Source: Cellulomonas iranensis NBRC 101100 = JCM 18110
GTDB lineage: Bacteria; Actinomycetota; Actinomycetes; Actinomycetales; Cellulomonadaceae
Assembly (NCBI RefSeq): GCF_001552375.1
Contig: NZ_BCRB01000013.1
Location: 1 to 64,000, forward strand
Length of the DNA: 64,000 nucleotides
Direction of reading: 5' to 3'
In this document: one piece after another, positions 30,892-38,053 of the stretch
How the letters are laid out: each line of letters opens with the position of its first letter
Position numbering within the stretch: the stretch's first letter is position 1
Program-made: the position numbers and the translations under genes
The notes under the pieces: generated by a model
What the model was told of the DNA's origin: nothing
What the model saw: the letters and a program-made list of their open reading frames with translations, nothing else
Databases searched by the model: none

Positions 30892-33588
30892 CTACATCTG
30901 CATGTCCACGAACCGCGAGTAGTGCCCCTGGAACGCGACGGTGATGGTGTCGGTGGGGCCGTTACGGTGCTTGGCGACGATGAGGTCGGCCTCCCCTGCG
31001 CGCGGGGACTCCTTCTCGTACGCGTCCTCACGGTGCAGCAGGATCACCATGTCGGCGTCCTGCTCGATGCTGTTGTGGACCGCGATGCCGTTGGCGATGA
31101 AGTTGTGGGTGCCGACCACCGTCGCGTCGTAGACGGCCTGCTCACCCGCGGGCTCGATGGCCACGACCTCGTCCCAGAGCAGGTCGTTGACCGCCATGAT
31201 CTCCAGGTCCTCCGACTCGAGGACCTCGGCGATGCGACCGAGACGCTGCCGCGACGGCGAGTGCTTCCACATGGTCGATCCGCAGAACTGCGTCCCGATC
31301 GCCTCAGCGAACTGCCGGTGCGTCATGCCACGCTCCACGAGCAGCTCCCGCACGTCGTCCCACACCTGGCGTGGCACGGTGTCGACATTCGTGTTCGCGC
31401 GCGTGTCGCGGATGATCTGCAGCAGTCGGTCGGCGAGGACACCACGCGCCCCGTGGACGCCGATCTCCTGCAGGAACCGCCGCTGGTCGTCGACCCCGGA
31501 CACGTCGAGCGTCCAGCCGCCGCGGTAACCGGCCTTCGAGGTGGCACGGATCCGGGTCGAGATGCCGAACCGCAGCAGCAGGCGCGACAGGTCGTCGACC
31601 AGCCGTCGCGACGTCGAGGCGTAGTACACCCGTCCGGAGCGACCGTTGGCGTTGACCGTGACCGATCCGTCGGTGGCCCAGATGTGCCGGAGGAAGAGGG
31701 CGATCTGTGGCTTGGGCAGGTGGAAGACGGACGTAGGCACGAACTTCTCGTGGCTCCGGGCGCCGAACAGACCGAAGTCGTCGAGCCACTCAGCCACGGG
31801 GTTCCGCTTGCCGCGTGCCAACCGGTACGGCGCCGGCAGACGCAGGGTGGTGACGCGCGCGGCCGCGTAGTCGTCCCTGATCGGCGTGATGCCGAAGACC
31901 CCCGCCGCCTCGGAGACGGCCTGCAGGTTCGCCTCGTCGATCGACGCATACCTGATGGGCTGCCGCTTCACGAAGGATCCGTCGCCGATGAGGTGCGCCA
32001 GCATCACGACCTTGCGGTCGTCCCACGCCGCGGACATCTCCGGCCCGGGCACGTGCCGCGGGACGCCCAGCCGCGACCCGACCTCCAGCTCGCCGAGCGG
32101 CGTCCACCCCTCGTACGTCAGGAAGGGGTGGTTGGCCGTGGCCGTCACCTCCTTGCCCGACGCGAGCCGCAGCCGGTACACGGGCTTCACACCCGTCGGG
32201 AAGACGTGCGTCAGGTGGCGCCGCACGTACTGGAGACGGTCGTCGAGCGCCCAGATCGGCACGTCCTTGTGCCCGAGCGCGTACATCTCCCCCAGCGTCG
32301 TCTCGGCGCCGGTGTCGGCGCGCAGCACGCGGGTGTCCTCGGTGAGGCAGCCGGACTCACGCAGGTCGCTCATCGCAGGCCGCTTGTCCGTGCGCTGCTC
32401 GGGCCCACGGTTCAGCTGCGAGATCGCGATGACGGGGACCTCGAGCTCCTTGGCGAGCAGCTTGAGCGCACGCGAGAACTCCGAGACCTCCTGCTGGCGG
32501 GACTCGACGCGCTTGCCCGACGTCATGAGCTGCAGGTAGTCGATGACGACGAGCTTGAGGTCGTGCCGCTGCTTGAGGCGCCGGCACTTGGCGCGGATCT
32601 CCATGAGCGACATGTTCGGGGAGTCGTCGATGAACAGCGGGGCCTCGCTGATGCGGCCCATGGTCGCGGCGATCTTCGCCCAGTCCTCCTCGCCCATCTG
32701 ACCGGTGCGCAGCTTCTGCAGGTGCACGCGCGCCTCGGCGGACAGCAGACGCATCGTGATCTCGTTGCGGCTCATCTCGAGCGAGAACACGACGGCGGCC
32801 ATGTCGTGCTTGATCGCGGCCGACCGGACGATGTCAATTCCCACCGTTGACTTACCGATGGCAGGCCTCGCCGCGATGACGATCATCTGCCCGGGGTGCA
32901 GGCCGTTGGTCAACCGGTCCAGGTCCGAGAACCCGGTGGGCACGCCGATCATGCCCTCGCCGCGGTGACCCGCGGCCTCGATCTCGTCGACCGTGCCGCC
33001 GATGATCTCCGACAGCGGCAGGTAGTCCTCGGACGCGCGGCGCTCGGTGACGGCGTAGACCTCGGCCTGCGCGTTGTTGACGAGCTCGTCGACGTCGCCG
33101 CCGTCGGTCGCGTACCCGAGCTGCACGATGCGCGTGCCCGCCTCGACGAGCTTGCGCAGGATCGACCGCTCGCGCACGATCCGCGCGTAGAAGCCCGCGT
33201 TCGCCGCCGTGGGGACCGACGCGATGAGCGTGTGCAGGTACGCCGCGCCGCCGATGCGCGCGATGTCGCCGCGCTTCGTCAGCTCGTCCGACACCGTGAT
33301 GGCGTCGGCGGGCTCGCCGCGGCCGTACAGGTCGATGATCGCGTCGTAGATCGCCTCGTGCGCGGGACGGTAGAAGTCCGTGCCACGCACCTGCTCGATG
33401 ACGTCGGCGATCGCGTCCTTGCTGATCATCATGCCGCCGAGCACCGACCGCTCGGCATCGAGGTCCTGCGGGGGCGTGCGGTCGAACCCGCCGCCGCCCC
33501 GGTTCCCGCTGTCCGGCGGCGCGCCGTACTCGAGGTCCTCGATGGTCAACCCGTCACCCACTCCAGCTCGCCCGCACCCGACGGACAC
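30892..33588 (-). CDS. dnaB: Replicative DNA helicase DnaB containing an intein
   Basis: Hexameric 5'-3' helicase of the replication fork. The N-extein holds the primase-interacting domain (LDAERSVLGGMM) and RecA-like core with Walker A RPAIGKST (about residues 241-248) and FSLEMS; the sequence is broken after SDLRESG by a 426-residue intein and resumes at SIEQDADMVILLHRE. Without the intein the protein is 472 residues, the normal DnaB length. The start is uncertain: the GTG at 33588 is reported, but the GTG at 33561 and the TTG at 33549 begin closer to the conserved region. It is divergent from the MATE gene. Confidence 0.95.
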   Translation of the reverse strand: MSVGCGRAGVGDGLTIEDLEYGAPPDSGNRGGGGFDRTPPQDLDAERSVLGGMMISKDAIADVIEQVRGTDFYRPAHEAIYDAIIDLYGRGEPADAITVSDELTKRGDIARIGGAAYLHTLIASVPTAANAGFYARIVRERSILRKLVEAGTRIVQLGYATDGGDVDELVNNAQAEVYAVTERRASEDYLPLSEIIGGTVDEIEAAGHRGEGMIGVPTGFSDLDRLTNGLHPGQMIVIAARPAIGKSTVGIDIVRSAAIKHDMAAVVFSLEMSRNEITMRLLSAEARVHLQKLRTGQMGEEDWAKIAATMGRISEAPLFIDDSPNMSLMEIRAKCRRLKQRHDLKLVVIDYLQLMTSGKRVESRQQEVSEFSRALKLLAKELEVPVIAISQLNRGPEQRTDKRPAMSDLRESGCLTEDTRVLRADTGAETTLGEMYALGHKDVPIWALDDRLQYVRRHLTHVFPTGVKPVYRLRLASGKEVTATANHPFLTYEGWTPLGELEVGSRLGVPRHVPGPEMSAAWDDRKVVMLAHLIGDGSFVKRQPIRYASIDEANLQAVSEAAGVFGITPIRDDYAAARVTTLRLPAPYRLARGKRNPVAEWLDDFGLFGARSHEKFVPTSVFHLPKPQIALFLRHIWATDGSVTVNANGRSGRVYYASTSRRLVDDLSRLLLRFGISTRIRATSKAGYRGGWTLDVSGVDDQRRFLQEIGVHGARGVLADRLLQIIRDTRANTNVDTVPRQVWDDVRELLVERGMTHRQFAEAIGTQFCGSTMWKHSPSRQRLGRIAEVLESEDLEIMAVNDLLWDEVVAIEPAGEQAVYDATVVGTHNFIANGIAVHNSIEQDADMVILLHREDAYEKESPRAGEADLIVAKHRNGPTDTITVAFQGHYSRFVDMQM
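31072..32349 (-). other. Intein in DnaB with LAGLIDADG-type homing endonuclease
   Basis: Encodes 426 residues from Cys1 (CLTEDT, splice block A) to HN (block G, AVHN) followed by the extein Ser. Block B is TATANHPFLT with its conserved His. Endonuclease motifs are LAHLIGDGSF (block C) and LRHIWATDGSV (block E), each with the catalytic Asp, so the homing endonuclease looks intact. The insertion point SDLRESG/SIEQDAD is a DnaB insertion site known from other bacteria. All key splicing residues (Cys1, block B His, penultimate His, Asn, +1 Ser) are present, so protein splicing should work. Confidence 0.93.
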
Positions 33589-33708
33589 CTGTCCTACCGG
33601 GACCCACCGACAGTCCCCGCGGACGCGCCCCGCACGGCGGGCGACGCAGCCGGTACCGGACCTGTCCTCGCGAGGCTAGGCCCCGGCCGTCGCGGACCCA
33701 AACGGGTG

Positions 33709-33786
33709 TGTGCACAGACCGGTGGACAGCCTGTGGACAGTCCCTTCACGCCTGTGTGCACAGGCTGGGGACACACCTGTGGACAG
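33709..33786. repeat. Four-copy 9-mer array at exact 23-bp spacing (DnaA-box-like iterons)
   Basis: TGTGCACAG at 33709-33717, TGTGGACAG at 33732-33740, TGTGCACAG at 33755-33763 and TGTGGACAG at 33778-33786. Start-to-start distance is 23 bp each time and the fifth base alternates C/G. A fifth near-match, GGTGGACAG, is at 33721-33729. Read on the other strand the G-form is CTGTCCACA, one base from the actinobacterial DnaA box TTGTCCACA. The array lies in the 308-bp gap between dnaB and the divergent MATE gene, which otherwise holds only the MATE promoter and dnaB leader. Confidence 0.8.
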
Positions 33787-33825
33787 AGCGGGTGAGAGCT
33801 CCGTCCACCCGCCGCGACCGGCGCA

Positions 33826-33831
33826 TACGCT
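33826..33831 (+). promoter_or_regulatory. -10 box TACGCT upstream of the MATE gene
   Basis: TACGCT ends 6 nt before GTG 33838, which would begin a 16-codon leader frame ending at 33888, 8 nt before the MATE start at 33897. A GTG in the MATE frame also occurs at 33843. Confidence 0.45.
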
Positions 33832-33896
33832 GTGCACGTGCTGTGGAGCGACAACTCTTCGACCCACGTTCACCAGGTGGACGCCTGAGCCGCCCC

Positions 33897-35249
33897 GTGG
33901 ACGCCCACGACGACCCCTCGACCCCCGCGCCGCGCCCGCCCGGCGTCGACCGGCAGATCCTCGCGCTCGCCGTCCCCGCCCTCGGCGCCCTCGTCGCCGA
34001 GCCGCTGTTCGTGCTCGTCGACTCCGCGATGGTCGGCCACCTCGGCACCGACGCGCTCGCCGGGCTCGCGCTCGCGTCGACCGTCCTCGTGACCGTCATC
34101 GGCCTGTGCGTCTTCCTCGCGTACGCCACGACCGCCGCGGTCGCCCGGCGCCTCGGAGCGGGCGACCGGCAGGGCGCGCTGCAGACCGGCGTCGACGGCA
34201 TGTGGCTCGCGCTCGGCCTCGGGGTCCTGCTCGCCGGGCTCGCGTGGGTCACCGCGCCGTGGGTGCTCGCGGCGCTCGGCGCGCGCGGCGAGGTCGCCGT
34301 GCAGGCCGTCACGTACCTGCGGTGGTCCGTCCCCGGCCTGCCGGGCATGCTGCTCGTCCTGGCGGCCACGGGCGCGCTGCGCGGCCTGCAGGACACCCGC
34401 ACACCCCTCGTCGTCGCCGCCTCCGGCGCCGTCGCGAACGCCGCGCTCAACGCGACGCTCATCTACGGCGCCGGGCTCGGGATCGCCGGGTCGGGCCTCG
34501 GCACCGCGATCGCGCAGCTCGGCATGGGCGTGTGGCTCGTCGTCGTCGTGGTGCGCGGCGCGCGCGGCTCCGGGGCACGGCTCACGCCCGCCGCCGGCGG
34601 CATCTGGGCCAACGCACGCGCCGGGGTCCCGCTGCTGGTCCGCACCGCGACGCTGCGCCTGGCGATCCTGCTGACCGTGTGGACCGCCACCGGGCTCGGC
34701 GCCGCCGCGCTGGCCGGGCACCAGGTGGTCAACGCCGTGTGGGGCCTGACGGCGTTCGCGCTCGACGCGCTCGCCATCGCCGCGCAGGCGCTCGTGGGGC
34801 ACGCGCTCGGTGCGCGCGACGTCGCCCGCACGCGCGCCCTGCTGCGGCGCACGCTGCAGTGGGGCGTCGGCGCCGGGGCTGTGCTCGGCGTGCTCGTCGG
34901 CGCGCTCGCTCCGCTGTACGTGCGGGTCTTCTCCCCCGACCCCGACGTGCAGCGCGCCGCCGTCGTCGGGCTCGTGGTCGCGGCCGTCGCGCTGCCCATG
35001 GCCGGCTGGGTGTTCGTGCTCGACGGCGTGCTCATCGGCGCCGGTGACGGCCCGTTCCTCGCGTGGGCGGGTGTCGCGACGCTCGTCGCCTACGTGCCCG
35101 CCGCCCTCGCGGTGCACGCGTGGGCGCCGCCCGGAGCGGCCGGCCTCGCGTGGCTGTGGGTCGCGTTCGCCGTGGTCTTCATGGCTGCCCGGGCGATCAG
35201 CACCGGGCTGCGCGCACGCGGCACCCGGTGGATGGTCGTCGGCGCCTGA
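33897..35249 (+). CDS. MATE-family multidrug/metabolite efflux transporter
   Basis: A 450-residue integral membrane protein with about twelve helices in two homologous halves. MATE-type features include the N-terminal IDxxFVGxLGTxALAG-like element (seen as VDSAMVGHLGTDALAGLALA) and its second-half counterpart (LGAAALAGHQVVNAVWGLT). Such proteins exchange H+ or Na+ for cationic drugs or metabolites; DinF-like members are closest in appearance. GTG 33897 is used; GTG 33843 in the same frame would add 18 residues. Divergent from dnaB, with the 9-mer array between. Confidence 0.87.
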   Translation: MDAHDDPSTPAPRPPGVDRQILALAVPALGALVAEPLFVLVDSAMVGHLGTDALAGLALASTVLVTVIGLCVFLAYATTAAVARRLGAGDRQGALQTGVDGMWLALGLGVLLAGLAWVTAPWVLAALGARGEVAVQAVTYLRWSVPGLPGMLLVLAATGALRGLQDTRTPLVVAASGAVANAALNATLIYGAGLGIAGSGLGTAIAQLGMGVWLVVVVVRGARGSGARLTPAAGGIWANARAGVPLLVRTATLRLAILLTVWTATGLGAAALAGHQVVNAVWGLTAFALDALAIAAQALVGHALGARDVARTRALLRRTLQWGVGAGAVLGVLVGALAPLYVRVFSPDPDVQRAAVVGLVVAAVALPMAGWVFVLDGVLIGAGDGPFLAWAGVATLVAYVPAALAVHAWAPPGAAGLAWLWVAFAVVFMAARAISTGLRARGTRWMVVGA

Positions 35250-35269
35250 GCGTCCGCCCCGGGGCGACC

Positions 35270-35623
35270 TCAGTCGCCTCCGCCACCGCCGTCGCCACCG
35301 TCACCGCCGGCCCCCGCGCCCGCGTCGCCCGGTCCCGCGTCGTGCGCCGCGTCGTCGCCGCTCTCCCGGGTGCCGTCAGCACCTGCCGCGGCGCCGCCGG
35401 CGGCGTCCTCACGCTTCTCGTCGCCGCCCGGGGACGAGAACCAGCCCGTCGACATGGCCATGAAGACGATGCCGATCGTGAAGAACGCGATGCCGCCGCC
35501 GTCGGAGTCGCCCGCCATCTGCGTGATCCCGAGGACGAAGAACGTCACCCCGATCGCGAGGAACGCCCCGTTCTGCGCGCGCTTCGACGACGTCCCGCCG
35601 CCCTTCCGCGGCGTGTCCCTCAC
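35270..35623 (-). CDS. Small two-helix membrane protein with Gly/Asp-rich tail
   Basis: A 117-residue protein with a basic N-terminus, two hydrophobic helices (about residues 20-35 and 43-58) and a low-complexity acidic Gly/Ala/Asp tail (about 68-117). The GTG at 35623 overlaps the upstream gene's stop (GTGA), so the pair is one translational unit. Family not recognised; the tail is probably disordered and cytoplasmic or surface-exposed depending on topology. Confidence 0.65.
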   Translation of the reverse strand: MRDTPRKGGGTSSKRAQNGAFLAIGVTFFVLGITQMAGDSDGGGIAFFTIGIVFMAMSTGWFSSPGGDEKREDAAGGAAAGADGTRESGDDAAHDAGPGDAGAGAGGDGGDGGGGGD

Positions 35624-35895
35624 CGGTCGTCCTGACCCGTGACGCTCCCCGTGACCTGCACCGCGCGCGAGCGGCGCACGTACGTGCCCAGGTAGCCCGC
35701 GGCCACCGCGGTCAGCACGACGCCCACCGCCAGGAACGTGAGCCCGAGCACCGTGCGACCCAGCGCCGTGAACACCGCGCCGAGGGCGAGCAGCGGCGCA
35801 CCCACCGCGAACATCGTCCCGCCGACGGCGGCCTGCTGCGTCGGGGCCGCCGTGGTCGTGGCCTGCGCGTCCGTGGTGCGCTTCTGCGTGCTCAT
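35620..35895 (-). CDS. Small two/three-helix membrane protein
   Basis: A 91-residue protein: polar Thr/Gln/Ala-rich N-terminus, two long hydrophobic segments (about residues 27-44 and 48-70) and a polar C-terminus. ATG at 35895 has a strong AGGAGG ribosome-binding site. It is encoded immediately upstream of, and overlaps, the 117-residue membrane protein. Function unknown. Confidence 0.68.
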   Translation of the reverse strand: MSTQKRTTDAQATTTAAPTQQAAVGGTMFAVGAPLLALGAVFTALGRTVLGLTFLAVGVVLTAVAAGYLGTYVRRSRAVQVTGSVTGQDDR

Positions 35896-36086
35896 GTCGT
35901 GCCTCCTGGTTCGTCCTGACCTCTGCGACGAGCCTAGGCAGCACGGTGGTCGCGTCCCACCGCCCCGCGACCGATCCTCCCGCTCCGTCCGGAGGCGGAG
36001 ACGACGGCGCACGCACCGCGGGTCCTGCGCCTGGCGGACGAGGTGCGGGACGAACGGACGCCCCCGGCGCCGACGCCGGACGCGAC

Positions 36087-36120
36087 GAGGCCCCGCACCG
36101 CCGGAGCGGTACGGGGCCTC
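36087..36120 (-). terminator. Hairpin after rplI
   Basis: GAGGCCCCG-CACCGC (36087-36101) pairs with GCGGTA-CGGGGCCTC (36106-36120), 15 positions with one mismatch around a 4-nt loop. It lies 22 nt after the rplI stop and ends the rpsF-ssb-rpsR-rplI operon. Nothing else is seen between it and the membrane protein gene at 35895. Confidence 0.75.
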
Positions 36121-36141
36121 GCGAGCTCGCGTGGGAGCAGG

Positions 36142-36591
36142 TCAGGCGGCGACGACCTTGACGGTCACCTTGGCCGAGACCTCGGGGTGCAGACGAACCT
36201 GCACCGCGTACTCGCCGAGCGTCTTGATCGCCTGGGCGACCTCGATCTTGCGCTTGTCGACCGACGGGCCGCCGACGGCCTTGATCGCCTCGGCGATCTC
36301 GGCCGTGGTGACGGCACCGAACAGACGGCCCGACTCGCCGGCCTTGGCCGACACCGTGACGGCGTTCGCCTGGAGCGAGTCGCGCACGGCCTTCGCGTCG
36401 TCGAGCGTCGCGATCTCGCGCGCCTTGCGGGCACGACGGATCGCCGAGACGTCCTTCTCGGCACCCTTGGTCCACGGCGTGGCCAGGTTGCGCGGGACGA
36501 GGTAGTTACGGGCGTACCCGTCCTTCACCTCGACGACGTCGCCGGGGGCACCGAGACCGGTGACCTCGTGGGTCAGGATGATCTTCGCCAT
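36142..36591 (-). CDS. rplI: 50S ribosomal protein L9
   Basis: The 149-residue product has the L9 N-terminal rRNA-binding domain ([30 protein letters not shown]), a long connecting helix and the C-terminal domain ([16 protein letters not shown]). L9 binds 23S rRNA at the base of the L1 stalk and limits frameshifting. Length is normal. It is the last gene of the rpsF-ssb-rpsR-rplI operon and is followed by a terminator hairpin. Confidence 0.97.
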   Translation of the reverse strand: MAKIILTHEVTGLGAPGDVVEVKDGYARNYLVPRNLATPWTKGAEKDVSAIRRARKAREIATLDDAKAVRDSLQANAVTVSAKAGESGRLFGAVTTAEIAEAIKAVGGPSVDKRKIEVAQAIKTLGEYAVQVRLHPEVSAKVTVKVVAA

Positions 36592-36605
36592 GGGTCAGTC
36601 CTTTC

Positions 36606-36842
36606 TCAGCGGGCCGACGACGAGTACGGCAGGAGGGCCATCTCGCGGGCGTTCTTGACCGCACGGGCGATCTGGCGCTGCTCCTGGACGGAGACGCCGG
36701 TCACGCGACGCGCGCGGATCTTGCCGCGGTCGGAGATGAACTTGCGGAGCAGAGCCGTGTCCTTGTAGTCGACCGTCTCGATCTTGGCGGCCTTGAGGGG
36801 GTTCTGCTTCTTCTTGGGCTTGCGGACGACGGGCTTGGCCAT
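36606..36842 (-). CDS. rpsR: 30S ribosomal protein S18
   Basis: The 78-residue product is a complete S18: basic N-terminus ([14 protein letters not shown]) and the core [50 protein letters not shown], which binds S6 and 16S rRNA on the platform. It lacks the Cys residues of zinc-binding S18 forms, so it is the zinc-independent (C-minus) type. Actinobacteria often have a second S18 copy elsewhere, which cannot be judged here. Confidence 0.97.
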   Translation of the reverse strand: MAKPVVRKPKKKQNPLKAAKIETVDYKDTALLRKFISDRGKIRARRVTGVSVQEQRQIARAVKNAREMALLPYSSSAR

Positions 36843-36916
36843 CGTGGTGCTCCTTGTCTGTGGAGCCCCGAGCGTTGCCGTGCTCGGGGATGAGAATCAG
36901 GTGTGCGAGGCGCCGA

Positions 36917-37450
36917 TCAGAACGGGGGCTCGTCGGAGTAGCCGCCGCCGGACCCGCCCGCGGGCGTCGCCCACGGGTCGTCGGTCTGGCCGCCGCCACC
37001 GGAGGACTGACCCCCGCCGCTGAAGCCGCCGCCACCGCCGTAGCTGCCACCGCCGCCGCCACCGCCGAAGCCGCCACCGCCGGACCGCTGGGTCTTGGTG
37101 ACCTTCGCGGTCGCGTACCGCAGCGACGGGCCGACCTCGTCGACCTGCAGCTCGTACACGGTGCGCTTCTCGCCCTCGCGGGTCTCGTACGAGCGCTGCA
37201 CGAGGCGGCCCTGCACGATGACGCGGGTGCCCTTGGTGAGGGACTCGGCGACGGACTCGGCCGCCTCCCGCCAGATCGAGCACCGGAGGAACAGCGTCTC
37301 GCCGTCCTTCCACTCGTTGGACTGGCGGTCGAACGTGCGGGGCGTGGACGCGACGGTGAAGTTCGCGACCGCGGCGCCCGACGGGGTGAAGCGCAGCTCC
37401 GGGTCCCCGGTCAGGTTCCCGATCACCGTGATGGTGGTCTCGCCGGCCAT
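36917..37450 (-). CDS. ssb: Single-stranded DNA-binding protein
   Basis: The 177-residue product has an N-terminal OB fold ([29 protein letters not shown]), a Gly-rich flexible linker (about residues 118-150), and the acidic tip DEPPF that recruits replication and repair proteins. It coats single-stranded DNA at the fork. Encoded between rpsF and rpsR as in most bacteria, so its synthesis is tied to the ribosomal protein operon. Confidence 0.97.
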   Translation of the reverse strand: MAGETTITVIGNLTGDPELRFTPSGAAVANFTVASTPRTFDRQSNEWKDGETLFLRCSIWREAAESVAESLTKGTRVIVQGRLVQRSYETREGEKRTVYELQVDEVGPSLRYATAKVTKTQRSGGGGFGGGGGGGSYGGGGGFSGGGQSSGGGGQTDDPWATPAGGSGGGYSDEPPF

Positions 37451-37544
37451 GACGGCCTCCTCGCTCGTTCGTACGGTTCGGCTGCGGCGTGGTGCCGCGG
37501 GTGCTGGCGCCCGACGCTAGCGACGGGCACCCACACGGGCAGGA

Positions 37545-37838
37545 TCACGCCTCGCGGCGCAGGACCTTCGTGCGCAGGACGACCTCGTTGAGGCCGAGCT
37601 GACGGTCCAGCTCCTTGGCGGTCGCGGGCTCCGCGGTGAAGTCGACGACGGCGTAGATGCCCTCGGCCTTCTTCTTGATGTCGTACGCGAGGCGACGACG
37701 GCCCCAGACGTCCACCTTGTCGACCGTGCCACCGTCGGTCTTGACGACCGACAGGTACTTGTCGAGCGACGGGGCGACGGTGCGCTCCTCGATCTCGGGG
37801 TCGAGGATGATCATGATCTCGTACTGACGCAGGCTCAT
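37545..37838 (-). CDS. rpsF: 30S ribosomal protein S6
   Basis: The 97-residue product is complete S6 ([15 protein letters not shown], then [23 protein letters not shown]). It pairs with S18 on the 30S platform. ATG at 37838 is chosen over the GTG two codons upstream because GGAGG lies at the right distance (5 nt) only for the ATG. First gene of the operon; two hairpins in its leader (37862-37880 and 37893-37913) could be an S6:S18 feedback site. Confidence 0.96.
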   Translation of the reverse strand: MSLRQYEIMIILDPEIEERTVAPSLDKYLSVVKTDGGTVDKVDVWGRRRLAYDIKKKAEGIYAVVDFTAEPATAKELDRQLGLNEVVLRTKVLRREA

Positions 37839-37861
37839 ACCCACCTCCTCTGGTCTTCGCG

Positions 37862-37913
37862 GTCACGGTCGGTCCGTGACAGGAGGGTTCTCGTGCGTCT
37901 CGCCGTGACGCAC
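37862..37913 (-). promoter_or_regulatory. Paired hairpins in the rpsF leader, candidate S6:S18 autoregulatory element
   Basis: Two perfect 7-bp hairpins precede the rpsF ribosome-binding site: GTCACGG/CCGTGAC (37862-37868 with 37874-37880; minus-strand loop ACCGA) and GTGCGTC/GACGCAC (37893-37899 with 37907-37913). A -10 TAGTCT (complement 37975-37980) lies upstream. S6:S18 leader motifs in other bacteria carry CCG and ACC elements near a stem; CCG occurs in the first loop here. Confidence 0.45.
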
Positions 37914-38053
37914 CACCGACGAGGCGTCAGGGGTGCAGGCACGACGAACCGTCCGCGAGGGACGGCGATCGCCCAGACTACCCGCTCACGACCCCGCGAC
38001 CGAATCCCCCGACCGAGCGGTCGGGCGGTCGGGTCGGCCGCGGCGCGGCGGCG

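Noticed and set aside
33709-33786. oriC itself
   Set aside because: No dnaA or dnaN next to it, no AT-rich unwinding element, and few boxes; called a DnaA-box-like array only.
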